Shown in pieces: positions 25,288 through 32,956 of a stretch of DNA of 55,986 nucleotides. The stretch's first letter is position 1. Each line of letters begins with the position of its first letter. The DNA lies in assembly GCA_017502125.1 (NCBI GenBank), contig JAFVVN010000010.1, positions 1 to 55,986 on the forward strand, read 5' to 3'. The position numbers and the translations under genes are program-made. Below the pieces are notes generated by a model that was given only the letters and a program-made list of their open reading frames with translations, was not told the DNA's origin and did no database searches. The DNA is from Bacteroidales bacterium (GTDB taxonomy: Bacteria; Bacteroidota; Bacteroidia; Bacteroidales; UBA932).

Positions 25288-26073
25288 ATGCAGTCGGTCT
25301 GGATAACAGGGGCATCCTCTGGCATAGGAGCCGAATGTGCATACAGATATGCTGCCGAAGGGGCGAGACTCGTTCTCACCTCTTCGTCGGCGGACCGGCT
25401 TGAGGCTGTCGCCGAAGGATGCCGCAGTCTCGGCGCATCAGAAGTGACGGTCCTCCCATATGACCTGTCGTGTCCTGACGGCATGGATTCACTTGCCGAC
25501 AAGGCATGGGAGGCAGTTGGAGGAATAGACATCGTCATGCTCAATGCCGGAATCAGTCAAAGGACTAATGTCGAGGACACCTCGATGGACATGATTCGCA
25601 AGATCATGGAAATCAACTACTTTGCACCAGTTGCCATCGCAAAGGCCCTGCTACCGAAGATGATCGGCAGAGGCGGAGGAAAGATGGCAGTGACAACCTC
25701 CATCGCCGGACGGTTCGGCTTCCCGCTGCGCTGCGGCTACAGTTCCTCGAAGTTCGCGCTGTACGGATTTTTCGAGACACTGCAGGCCGAATATCACGAC
25801 TCAGGCATAGGAGTCACCATCGTATGCCCTGGACGAGTGAGGACAAATATCTCCAGATATGCCCTTGACAAGGGAGGCATGCCGCATGGCAAGCTCGACC
25901 CGGGCCAGATGAACGGAATGCCGGCTGAAGCCGCAGCCAGAATCATCACGGATGCCGTGAGAAAGGGCCGCCGTGAGGTGCTGGTGGGAAGAAAGGAACT
26001 GCTGATGGTATATATAAAACGCTTCTTCCCGGGACTTTGCGCCGTCATGTCGCGAAAGATAAACCCTATGTAG
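25288..26073 (+). CDS. Short-chain dehydrogenase/reductase, probable 3-ketocapnine reductase
   Basis: 261 residues of the classical SDR fold: nucleotide-binding TGASSGIG at residues 8-15, NAGISQ, and the catalytic S138, Y151 and K155 (YSSSK). The C-terminus is hydrophobic and basic (LLMVYIKRFFPGLCAVM), as in membrane-associated lipid reductases such as DHRS7 or ketosphinganine reductase. It is 3 bp after the acyltransferase and 9 bp before cysteate synthase, so reduction of the 3-keto group of ketocapnine is the natural role. The order acyltransferase-reductase-cysteate synthase makes this more likely than a general reductase. Confidence 0.85.
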   Translation: MQSVWITGASSGIGAECAYRYAAEGARLVLTSSSADRLEAVAEGCRSLGASEVTVLPYDLSCPDGMDSLADKAWEAVGGIDIVMLNAGISQRTNVEDTSMDMIRKIMEINYFAPVAIAKALLPKMIGRGGGKMAVTTSIAGRFGFPLRCGYSSSKFALYGFFETLQAEYHDSGIGVTIVCPGRVRTNISRYALDKGGMPHGKLDPGQMNGMPAEAAARIITDAVRKGRREVLVGRKELLMVYIKRFFPGLCAVMSRKINPM

Positions 26074-26082
26074 TTTTTTGTT

Positions 26083-27366
26083 ATGGAACTTAAGAAAACA
26101 GAATATCATCTTAAGAATGTGGCCGACGGTCACGAATTTGAGGACGAGGGATGGTCTCTTGCAGATCCCTCCGCGAGCTCCCCTTCCCTCGTGCGCGCAG
26201 TCTATTCCAACAGGAAATTCACCCCGCGTGAAGACCTTGACGGAATCTACCGTTACGCGGACTGGATGCCTGTCAGGAGGACTTTGAAGAACTCCTGCGC
26301 TCCCGTGACCTACAAGTCAAAAGGCCTCGCTTCCTTCCTCGGTCTGGAGAATCTGTACATCACTTTCTCAGGATGGAATCCAAGGATAGGTGCAAGAATG
26401 CGTACCGGTTCCTTCAAGGAGACGGAAGCCTACAGCGTGCTGGCAAGGCTGGACAGTGATGAAAGACGCATCCTCGTCGTGCAGTCGGCAGGCAATACCG
26501 CCCGTGCCTTCGCACAGGTCTGCTCGGACAACCGCATCCCCGTGGTGATATGCGTACCACAGGACAACCTTCACGACCTGTGGTTCCGCAAGCCGCTGCA
26601 CAAATGCGTCAAGCTCGTTGCAGCACCGCACGGCTGTGACTACTATGACGCGATAGCTCTAGGAGAAAAGCTGGCCACAGATCCTCTTTTCCTTCTCGAA
26701 GGAGGAGCTAAGAACGTGGCGCGCAGGGATGGAATGGGAACTACCATTCTGAGCTGTGTGGAAAAGATGGGACGCATTCCTGATGCATATTTCCAGGCTG
26801 TGGGCTCAGGTACAGGAGCCATAGCCGCATGGGAGAATGCATGCCGTCTGGAAGAAGACGGACGGTTCGGGGAGAACAGGATGCGTGTCTATGTCGCACA
26901 GAATTCACCGTTCACCCTGATGTACGACGCATGGAAGGCAGGAAACCGCACACTTCCGGAAATGACTCCGGAGGAAGGCAGGAACAGGTCCGAAAGAATC
27001 CTTGCCACCGTGCTGTCCAACAGAAAACCTCCATACGGCATATCAGGAGGTCTCTACGATGTGCTCAAGGCCAGCAACGGAGATTTCTTCACCGCCACCA
27101 ACAACGACATATATCACTGGCTCCTCCAGTTCCGAAACCGTGAAGGCTACGACCTTCTCCCGGCATCATGCGTGGCGGTCGCAGCCCTGGCCCAGGCAGT
27201 CAGAGAGGGAGTGGTGAAGAAGGATGAATATATAATGCTTAACTGCACCGGAGGAGGCACCCTGGGCGCGATGTCAAGGGGGGCTGTCCATAAGGAGCCC
27301 GACCTTGTGCTCTCACCAGACCTTCCGGCCGAAGATGTGGTGAAGGCAGTGAAAGGACTGTTCTAA
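26083..27366 (+). CDS. Cysteate synthase (threonine synthase paralogue)
   Basis: 427-residue fold-type II PLP enzyme. The cofactor lysine is K112 in RTGSFKETEA, and the phosphate-binding glycine run is near residues 245-250 (AVGSGTGAIAAWE). N-terminal residues resemble threonine-synthase-like proteins, but the TGSFKE context and the LPASCVAVAAL and NCTGGG segments fit cysteate synthases, which turn O-phosphoserine and sulfite into L-cysteate. The product would feed the acyltransferase two genes upstream. The 3' end overlaps the convergent marR gene by 4 bp. Threonine synthase itself is the alternative; location in a lipid operon makes it less likely. Confidence 0.82.
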   Translation: MELKKTEYHLKNVADGHEFEDEGWSLADPSASSPSLVRAVYSNRKFTPREDLDGIYRYADWMPVRRTLKNSCAPVTYKSKGLASFLGLENLYITFSGWNPRIGARMRTGSFKETEAYSVLARLDSDERRILVVQSAGNTARAFAQVCSDNRIPVVICVPQDNLHDLWFRKPLHKCVKLVAAPHGCDYYDAIALGEKLATDPLFLLEGGAKNVARRDGMGTTILSCVEKMGRIPDAYFQAVGSGTGAIAAWENACRLEEDGRFGENRMRVYVAQNSPFTLMYDAWKAGNRTLPEMTPEEGRNRSERILATVLSNRKPPYGISGGLYDVLKASNGDFFTATNNDIYHWLLQFRNREGYDLLPASCVAVAALAQAVREGVVKKDEYIMLNCTGGGTLGAMSRGAVHKEPDLVLSPDLPAEDVVKAVKGLF

Positions 27367-27800
27367 AGCTTTGTGGCCGTCATATTGTTGCTGAGCTTAC
27401 GAAGAGTGGCGAGAAAGGAACGGAGTTCATCTTCGCTGATGCCGTCGAGCATCCTGTCCAGGATCATGATTCCCTTGCGCTTTGCATCAAGCTTGAGATT
27501 CTCCGCCTTTTCCGTAAGCACGAGAGTGTTCGAACGGCGGTCCTGAGGGTTGCGTCTTCTTTCCACAAAGCCCTTGCGCTCTATGGCATCCACAAGCTGG
27601 GTCACTGAATTCTTGTCCTTCTGCATCAGGTCGGCAAGCTGCTGCTGGGTCATTTCCCCCTGATTCCACAGAAGGTCGATGAGCATGAACTGCTCGGGGG
27701 TGAGAGGAACATCCATCGTTCTGAGCATCACAGCAATATATTGCCTGAGACGACATCCGGTGAGATGGAGTTCCACGGTTATCTCCTTGGATAGTAACAT
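27363..27800 (-). CDS. MarR-family transcriptional regulator
   Basis: 145 residues with the winged helix of the family (EMTQQQLADLMQKDKNSVTQLVDAIERKG, quoted in part: QQLADLMQKD, recognition helix near NSVTQLVDAI; wing RRRNPQDRRSN at about 90-100). It converges on cysteate synthase and is divergent from the YeiH-like transporter across 48 bp. MarR proteins usually repress themselves and a divergent neighbour in response to a small molecule or oxidant. Sulfite or a sulfonate is an attractive inducer given the neighbours, but this is inference. No clear palindrome operator was visible in the 48-bp gap. Confidence 0.9.
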   Translation of the reverse strand: MLLSKEITVELHLTGCRLRQYIAVMLRTMDVPLTPEQFMLIDLLWNQGEMTQQQLADLMQKDKNSVTQLVDAIERKGFVERRRNPQDRRSNTLVLTEKAENLKLDAKRKGIMILDRMLDGISEDELRSFLATLRKLSNNMTATKL

Positions 27801-27848
27801 AGGTATATAGTATAGAATTTTTACAAAATTAGAAAAAATAAGAAAAAC

Positions 27849-29201
27849 ATGAAACCTAATCTGAAAATATCGTTATCAAAACTTTGGAAAACAGAGGATT
27901 GGCTGGCCGTATGGATCGGATTCATCATAATTTCGGTGGGTATGATCTCTGTTCTCACCGGGGCATTCGACTTCAGCGCAGCCAAATTTTCCACATGGCA
28001 TCTTTGGGAGGATGTGGCCGAAAAGAAGTCACTTCTGGACCAGTTCACAGGACCTTTCTGGCTCAAGCTCACACGCACCTTCCTTGTGCTGGGACTGCTG
28101 TTCACAGCCGGAGTCAGGCTCCAGGGAGGAAAGATAAAGGAATATATCCCTGCCTTCGCAGCCCTCTTCGTCCTTGCAGTGGCAGTCCGCCTCATCAGCG
28201 CGGAATTCACCCTCAACCGCTATCTTGAATGGGCATTCTGGGCCCTCATCGTGGGTCTTCTCATATCCAACACCGTTGGCGTGCCTGCATGGCTCCGTCC
28301 AGCAATCCGCACTGAATTCTATATCAAGACAGGTCTTGTGGTGATGGGATTCAGCGTCCTGTTCAGCAATATAGCCAGATTCGGCCTCTACGGACTCGGC
28401 ATAGCATGGGTGGTCACTCCTATCGTGATAATCTTCATGTGGTGGTTCGGAACCAAGGTTCTCAAGATAGACAACAAACCCCTCGTGATCACAGTGGCCT
28501 CAGCCACTTCGGTGTGCGGGACCAGTGCCGCCATCGCCACCGGTGCAGCTGCCGGTGCAAAGAAGAACGACCTTGGAGTGGCAATCTCGATCTCCATCAT
28601 ATTCACCATCCTCATGATGGTCTTCGAACCCATGATAATCAAGGCTGCGGGAATGAACAGCCTGATGGGAGGAGCCCTCATCGGAGGTACTGTGGACTCG
28701 ACCGGAGCTGTGGTTCTCGCCGGAAACGCCCTCGGACCTGAAGGCGAACAGGCTGCAGTCCTTGTGAAAAGCATCCAGAACATCCTGATAGGCTTCATCG
28801 CCTTTTTCGTGGCCCTCTTCTTTGCGACAAAGGTGGACAAGACTTCGGACAGAAAGGTCGGAGCCGGAGAGATATGGACACGTTTCCCTAAGTTCATAAT
28901 CGGCTTCTTCGTGGCCTCTCTTGTGGCTTCCTTCATCGTCCAGCCTCTGGCAGGAAGCGCAGATGTGAAGGCCATCAACTCAGTGCTCGACCAATACAAG
29001 AACTGGGCATTCGTCCTTGCATTCACCAGCATCGGACTGGACACCAATTTCCGCGAAATAGCAAAACAGCTGCATGGAGGAAAGGTTTTGTGGCTCTACA
29101 TCGTCGGACAGCTCTTCAACATAGTCCTGACATTCTTCGCTGTATGGCTTCTCCTTTCAGGTGTCATTTTCGAAGTCCCTGTGCTTGAACTCTATAAATG
29201 A
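27849..29201 (+). CDS. YeiH-family putative sulfate/sulfite exporter
   Basis: 450-residue integral membrane protein with about ten hydrophobic segments (first around residues 22-42, WIGFIIISVGMISVLTGAF). It matches the YeiH/UPF0324 (PF03601) family, annotated as putative sulfate exporters; characteristic phrases are GLLISNTVGVPAWLRPAI, TSVCGTSAAIATGAA and GALIGGTVDSTGAV. In proteobacteria yeiH is linked to a sulfite-responsive LysR regulator. Here it is next to cysteate synthase, which consumes sulfite, so moving or venting sulfite or sulfate is a reasonable idea. It is divergent from marR and overlaps the next gene by ATGA. Confidence 0.88.
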   Translation: MKPNLKISLSKLWKTEDWLAVWIGFIIISVGMISVLTGAFDFSAAKFSTWHLWEDVAEKKSLLDQFTGPFWLKLTRTFLVLGLLFTAGVRLQGGKIKEYIPAFAALFVLAVAVRLISAEFTLNRYLEWAFWALIVGLLISNTVGVPAWLRPAIRTEFYIKTGLVVMGFSVLFSNIARFGLYGLGIAWVVTPIVIIFMWWFGTKVLKIDNKPLVITVASATSVCGTSAAIATGAAAGAKKNDLGVAISISIIFTILMMVFEPMIIKAAGMNSLMGGALIGGTVDSTGAVVLAGNALGPEGEQAAVLVKSIQNILIGFIAFFVALFFATKVDKTSDRKVGAGEIWTRFPKFIIGFFVASLVASFIVQPLAGSADVKAINSVLDQYKNWAFVLAFTSIGLDTNFREIAKQLHGGKVLWLYIVGQLFNIVLTFFAVWLLLSGVIFEVPVLELYK

Positions 29202-29482
29202 TGAAACACAAAGACAAGATCATGACTGCGGTCACGGCTGCAGTAGCCGTGGCCGTGGTTATCTGTGCCATAATAATAGCCGCCCGCCAGCTCGGAGTGG
29301 TGGAGGGATATGACTTCGGAGCCGGTGCCTACTACTATGCAGACATTCCGGGTTTCGAGACCCTCCTGAACGATGAAGCCTACACCACCTCCGTCCCACT
29401 ATGGGTGCACATCATCCTCTTCCTCGGCTGGGGCTGGCTGATGTGGCGCCTGTGGTCATGGGTGGAAAGAAAAACCGGCTGA
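29198..29482 (+). CDS. Small two-segment membrane protein coupled to the YeiH-like transporter
   Basis: 94 residues with two hydrophobic segments (about 9-28, MTAVTAAVAVAVVICAIIIA, and about 66-85, VPLWVHIILFLGWGWLMW), joined by a tyrosine- and glycine-rich loop (GYDFGAGAYYYADIPGFE). It starts inside the transporter stop codon (ATGA overlap), which implies translational coupling and probably a physical partner or accessory subunit. I do not recognise a family. Convergent with the phosphoesterase gene 1 bp away. Confidence 0.75.
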   Translation: MMKHKDKIMTAVTAAVAVAVVICAIIIAARQLGVVEGYDFGAGAYYYADIPGFETLLNDEAYTTSVPLWVHIILFLGWGWLMWRLWSWVERKTG

Positions 29483-29483
29483 T

Positions 29484-30878
29484 CTATCGGGCAAGCTCGA
29501 CAGTCCTGCTCCATTTCTGTCCGAACGGACTTTCTACGCAGACCGTGACCGTCCTGGCCGAAGGAGATGGGACGGCGGCAAAGTTATGTGAGCTCGGTCT
29601 GCCGCGTTTCCAACGCGGAATATCCTGTCCTGCAGTCCTATAGGCTGCCTCTATCTCGGCCGTGAAGACCGCCGAGACCGCACGGACCTGCTCCATCGTT
29701 CCCTTGAAGACCCCGTCCTCATACCATTCCACCTTCCAGTCAGGGTCCCAGTCCCATACATTCACGACCACAGCTTCAGGAAACTCCGGCGTCTCCCCCA
29801 AAGAGAAGACCTCGGCAATATGGTCCTTTCCCAAGCCCACCGGCTTATAGTACCAGCTCAGGCCGCCGTCCGACATCGTGAACACCTTGTATCCCCTCGG
29901 AGTGCCGTCCGTGCAGTGTTTCGTGTCCCACCATGCTCCGCAGACAGCACCCACGTTATGATCACGTATATCTTTCTCTATCAAATGGTTCGCATTCACA
30001 TGAGTGTGACCTGAAAGAAAGTTCACCCGCCTTCCGCGCACAAGGTCCAGAAGCCTGTCTCCATTGATTATCATCCTGTCGCCATGTCCCAGAGGAGCGT
30101 GCTGGGCTATATACAGTCCCGCATCTGCCGGCAGGACCTCAAGCAGTCCTTCCACCCACGACATCACCTGATCGGTATAGCCTATCCTGCATTTGAAATT
30201 CGTGTCATATATGATGTTGTCAAGGACCATGACCACCTCATTACCAAGGAAGAAGGCATAGTTTTCCGGTCCCATCTTCCTTCTGTATGAAGCCGAAGCC
30301 TCGCGGTCCCCCTGCACATAGGCCTCGTTGTCGTGATTCCCCACCACAGGGTAGAACGGGATGCCTGCCCTGACTATCTCCTTCTTGTACATATCCAGGA
30401 TCTCTATCCTGTCCCAGCTTATATCGCCCAGCACAAGTCCCACTCCCGTCCCCTCGAAGGCAGCCGCCGTACGGGCCATATCCTCCAATGGCAGAGCGGC
30501 AAATTCCGCGAAATGCTCATCGCTGTAGGTCTGGGGATCCGAAACCGCAATTATATGATATTCAGATCCTTCTGCTGTACGGGTCAACTGAAAGTCGAAC
30601 CTGTTACGTCCGGAGACAGGGATATAGAATGCAGGCACTCCGGATGACCAGTCAGCCACATGGCCGGCAGGGGTCACGATGTATACGAACTCTGCCTCGT
30701 CGCTGACTTCCAGCACGAACTTTCCGCTCTTCTGCGTCATTGCAAAGCCATAACCGTCCGTAACGACAACTCCTGAAAGAGGTTCCGCTCCGCATCTGAC
30801 TGTTCCCCTGACCTTTCTCGCCTGCGCGCTCATGCATGAGAGGGCAAGAACCAATATTCCGATGAAAAATTTCTTCAT
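29484..30878 (-). CDS. Secreted calcineurin-like metallophosphoesterase
   Basis: 464 residues with a signal peptide (MKKFFIGILVLALSCMSAQA). A small N-terminal beta domain (about 22-105, GTVRCGAEPLSGVVVTDGYG) precedes the catalytic core with the metal motifs SDPQ, GDISWD, GNHDN and GHTHVN, then a C-terminal beta domain (MetallophosC type). This three-part plan is common in Bacteroidetes periplasmic phosphoesterases. The substrate is unknown; a phosphodiester or phosphomonoester of nucleotides, lipids or sugars is possible. A TACTTTTG -7 box lies upstream and the gene diverges from the SPFH operon. Confidence 0.9.
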   Translation of the reverse strand: MKKFFIGILVLALSCMSAQARKVRGTVRCGAEPLSGVVVTDGYGFAMTQKSGKFVLEVSDEAEFVYIVTPAGHVADWSSGVPAFYIPVSGRNRFDFQLTRTAEGSEYHIIAVSDPQTYSDEHFAEFAALPLEDMARTAAAFEGTGVGLVLGDISWDRIEILDMYKKEIVRAGIPFYPVVGNHDNEAYVQGDREASASYRRKMGPENYAFFLGNEVVMVLDNIIYDTNFKCRIGYTDQVMSWVEGLLEVLPADAGLYIAQHAPLGHGDRMIINGDRLLDLVRGRRVNFLSGHTHVNANHLIEKDIRDHNVGAVCGAWWDTKHCTDGTPRGYKVFTMSDGGLSWYYKPVGLGKDHIAEVFSLGETPEFPEAVVVNVWDWDPDWKVEWYEDGVFKGTMEQVRAVSAVFTAEIEAAYRTAGQDIPRWKRGRPSSHNFAAVPSPSARTVTVCVESPFGQKWSRTVELAR

Positions 30879-30898
30879 GACCGTAATTTTATGCCCTA

Positions 30899-30906
30899 CA
30901 AAAGTA
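30899..30906 (-). promoter_or_regulatory. -7 promoter box for the phosphoesterase gene
   Basis: Minus-strand TACTTTTG, 20 bp before the ATG at 30878. The divergent gap 30879-30972 must also hold the promoter of the SPFH operon, for which I see no clear match. Confidence 0.45.
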
Positions 30907-30972
30907 GCGAATTGTTTCGTCCTTTGTGAAATAATATCTAATTTTACAAGTCATATAATAACACCAAGGCTT

Positions 30973-32244
30973 ATGAAAAGATCTATCATAGACTTTATCC
31001 GATGGTCAGGGGAGATAGGAGTTCTTGCCTACAGACATCCGAAGGCCAACATCAGCAAATATGCCAAGCTTCAGGTCAATGAGGCACAGGAGGCTGTCAT
31101 CATAGTGAACGGCACGAAATCGCAGAAGTTCGGTCCCGGTCAGTACGACATGGATTCGCCTAACCTGCCTATCCTCAGAGCCTTCTACGGCATCCCGTTC
31201 GGAGGGGAAAATCCATGGACCGTGCAGGCGTGGTTCGTCAACAAGCTCACACCCAAGGATGTGGACTGGGGCATCAGCGGCTTCCCTATCTTCGACCAGA
31301 CATTCCAGGCGCAGATTCCGATAGCCGCACAGGGAAAATACGGAATCACCGTTTCCGATCCTGAGAAGTTCATCATGAAGCTGGCAATGGGCTATCCTGG
31401 GGACTCCGAAGGAGGGGTCAACGTGACTGCCGACGACTTCACCGAGCAGCTCCGGGGAGAACTGACTTCCAAGACCAAGAGCCTTGTGACAAGGATATTC
31501 GCAACCAACAATTACGGAATCAATCAGATTTCCGCTCATCTGACCGACATCTCCGAGATGCTCGAGCGCGAACTCAACCCGTTCTTCAACGAGTTCGGAT
31601 GCAGCCTTTCCAAGTTCTATGTCACTTCCATCGACGTGGACACATCCACAGAGGCCGGCAGAGTGGCTCAGGAGGCCATCAACCAGCAGACTGCCCAGAA
31701 GATTTCCGGCCACACATGGCAGCAGAGCAAGATGTTCGAGACAGCCCAGCAGGCCGTGGGCGGCCAGGGCGGCGGCATCATGGGTGCGGTGATGATGGCA
31801 GGAATGTTCGGTGGTATGGGCGGAGGAGCCAACATGGCTTCCATGATGAACCCGCAGTACGACCAGCCGGCACCGGCTCCCCACGCAGGACAGCCGCAGG
31901 GACAGCCTGGCGGCCAGCCGATGATCAAGGACGTATACTGCTCAAGATGCAGCAAGCGCTTCAGGTCGGACAACAGGTTCTGTCCGCACTGCGGCAACCA
32001 GTACAATCCGTGTCCGAAATGCGGAGCGGACAACGACACGAGCGCTACAAGATGCGTGACCTGCGGCAGTCCGCTGGCATCGGGCAACATCAACCTATGC
32101 CCTAACTGCCACACCAGCCTGACTCCGGGTGCTGCGTTCTGCCCTTCATGCGGACGTCCGGTGTCGGAGCAGAAATGCCCAAGATGCGGAGCACCATCCG
32201 GCGGAGCAGCCTTCTGTTCAAAATGTGGAATGAAAATAAACTGA
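30973..32244 (+). CDS. SPFH-domain protein with C-terminal zinc-ribbon array (YdjI / virion-core-like)
   Basis: 423 residues from the ATG at 30973 (MKRSIIDFIRWSG); a longer frame through the promoter region is rejected. Residues 1-260 form an SPFH/band-7 domain of the YdjI type without an N-terminal membrane helix (EAQEAVIIVNGTKSQKFGPG; then LERELNPFFNEFG and FYVTSIDVD). A glycine/methionine-rich linker (about 270-320, MMAGMFGGMGGGANMASMM) leads to eight CxxC pairs, enough for four zinc ribbons (CSRC, CPHC, CPKC, CVTC, CPNC, CPSC, CPRC, CSKC). SPFH proteins assemble into large membrane-bound scaffolds. It heads a block of co-directional genes of unknown function. In Bacillus a similar protein (YdjI) sits with PspA-like and membrane proteins, so a membrane-integrity role is plausible. 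Confidence 0.88.
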   Translation: MKRSIIDFIRWSGEIGVLAYRHPKANISKYAKLQVNEAQEAVIIVNGTKSQKFGPGQYDMDSPNLPILRAFYGIPFGGENPWTVQAWFVNKLTPKDVDWGISGFPIFDQTFQAQIPIAAQGKYGITVSDPEKFIMKLAMGYPGDSEGGVNVTADDFTEQLRGELTSKTKSLVTRIFATNNYGINQISAHLTDISEMLERELNPFFNEFGCSLSKFYVTSIDVDTSTEAGRVAQEAINQQTAQKISGHTWQQSKMFETAQQAVGGQGGGIMGAVMMAGMFGGMGGGANMASMMNPQYDQPAPAPHAGQPQGQPGGQPMIKDVYCSRCSKRFRSDNRFCPHCGNQYNPCPKCGADNDTSATRCVTCGSPLASGNINLCPNCHTSLTPGAAFCPSCGRPVSEQKCPRCGAPSGGAAFCSKCGMKIN

Positions 32245-32250
32245 TGAGTC

Positions 32251-32946
32251 ATGAAGAATATAAATAAAGCCCTCTGCCTGTTCTTCCTTCTGGGAGGAGT
32301 GGCCCTCATAGTTGCAATATTCCTCCTTTTCCTCAAGGAAGTACTGGAGCCCGACATGCTGTACCTCAATATGGTCTCATGCTGCGTGGCCTACGCCATA
32401 ACCTTTGTCAGCGCAGCCGATATAATCGGGTCGGTCAAGCGTGTGAGCAAGGCTGCCCCGGGATATGGACTCAGATGGACTGCAGAATGGATATACCTCC
32501 CTGCAGTCATCGTGACGGTGGTCCTTTCCATCATCCTGAAACTGGGCTTCAACCTTTGTCTCATCCTGCAGATCAGCTATCTTTTCGTATTCCTGATGAT
32601 GACGGTGCTCAGCGTGGCACTCTCCCACAACGTAAACAGCTTCGAAGCGAAGGAGGAGGTCCGCAAGTCAGGACTTAAGGATATACAGACAAGGATAGCG
32701 ATGGTCGAGGCACAGTGCGCCATCAATGCCGGTGCGCTGTCTCCGAAGGTGGCTCAGATCAAGGAGGAGATCCGCTATGTGACCGCCTCGGACTCCCCTG
32801 CCGCTGCCGCACTTGAAGAGAAACTGATCGGGCAGCTGGCCCTTCTCGAAGTGAAGCTCTCGGAGCCCGTCATAGCTCAGGAATCTGTGGCTCAGGAACT
32901 TGAGACATGCCTGAAACTTATAGAACTTAGGAAGAAACAGTATTAA
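32251..32946 (+). CDS. Four-segment membrane protein with cytoplasmic coiled coil
   Basis: 231 residues. Hydrophobic segments are at about 7-28, 37-60, 80-100 and 102-126 (for example LVAL-type runs ending LMMTVLSVALSH). They are followed by an approximately 100-residue helical, heptad-rich cytoplasmic tail (SGLKDIQTRIAMVEAQ, AALEEKLIGQLALLEVKL, ELETCLKLIELRKK). It lies 6 bp after the SPFH gene and 10 bp before the large coiled-coil gene, so it is almost certainly in the same transcript. Family not recognised. It may be the membrane anchor of the SPFH assembly, which is inference from context. Confidence 0.75.
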   Translation: MKNINKALCLFFLLGGVALIVAIFLLFLKEVLEPDMLYLNMVSCCVAYAITFVSAADIIGSVKRVSKAAPGYGLRWTAEWIYLPAVIVTVVLSIILKLGFNLCLILQISYLFVFLMMTVLSVALSHNVNSFEAKEEVRKSGLKDIQTRIAMVEAQCAINAGALSPKVAQIKEEIRYVTASDSPAAAALEEKLIGQLALLEVKLSEPVIAQESVAQELETCLKLIELRKKQY

Positions 32947-32956
32947 AGACATCGAT

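Noticed and set aside
26083-27366. Housekeeping threonine synthase
   Set aside because: Operon context with lipid enzymes and the TGSFKE lysine motif fit cysteate synthase better; not proven by sequence reading alone.
30832-30972. Longer N-terminus for the SPFH protein
   Set aside because: It would overlap the divergent phosphoesterase start and its promoter; the start at 30973 matches YdjI-type proteins.
31006-31884. 292-aa minus-strand frame opposite the SPFH gene
   Set aside because: Composition (His, Cys and Leu-rich without domains) is typical of a shadow frame, and the plus strand encodes a clear SPFH/zinc-ribbon protein.
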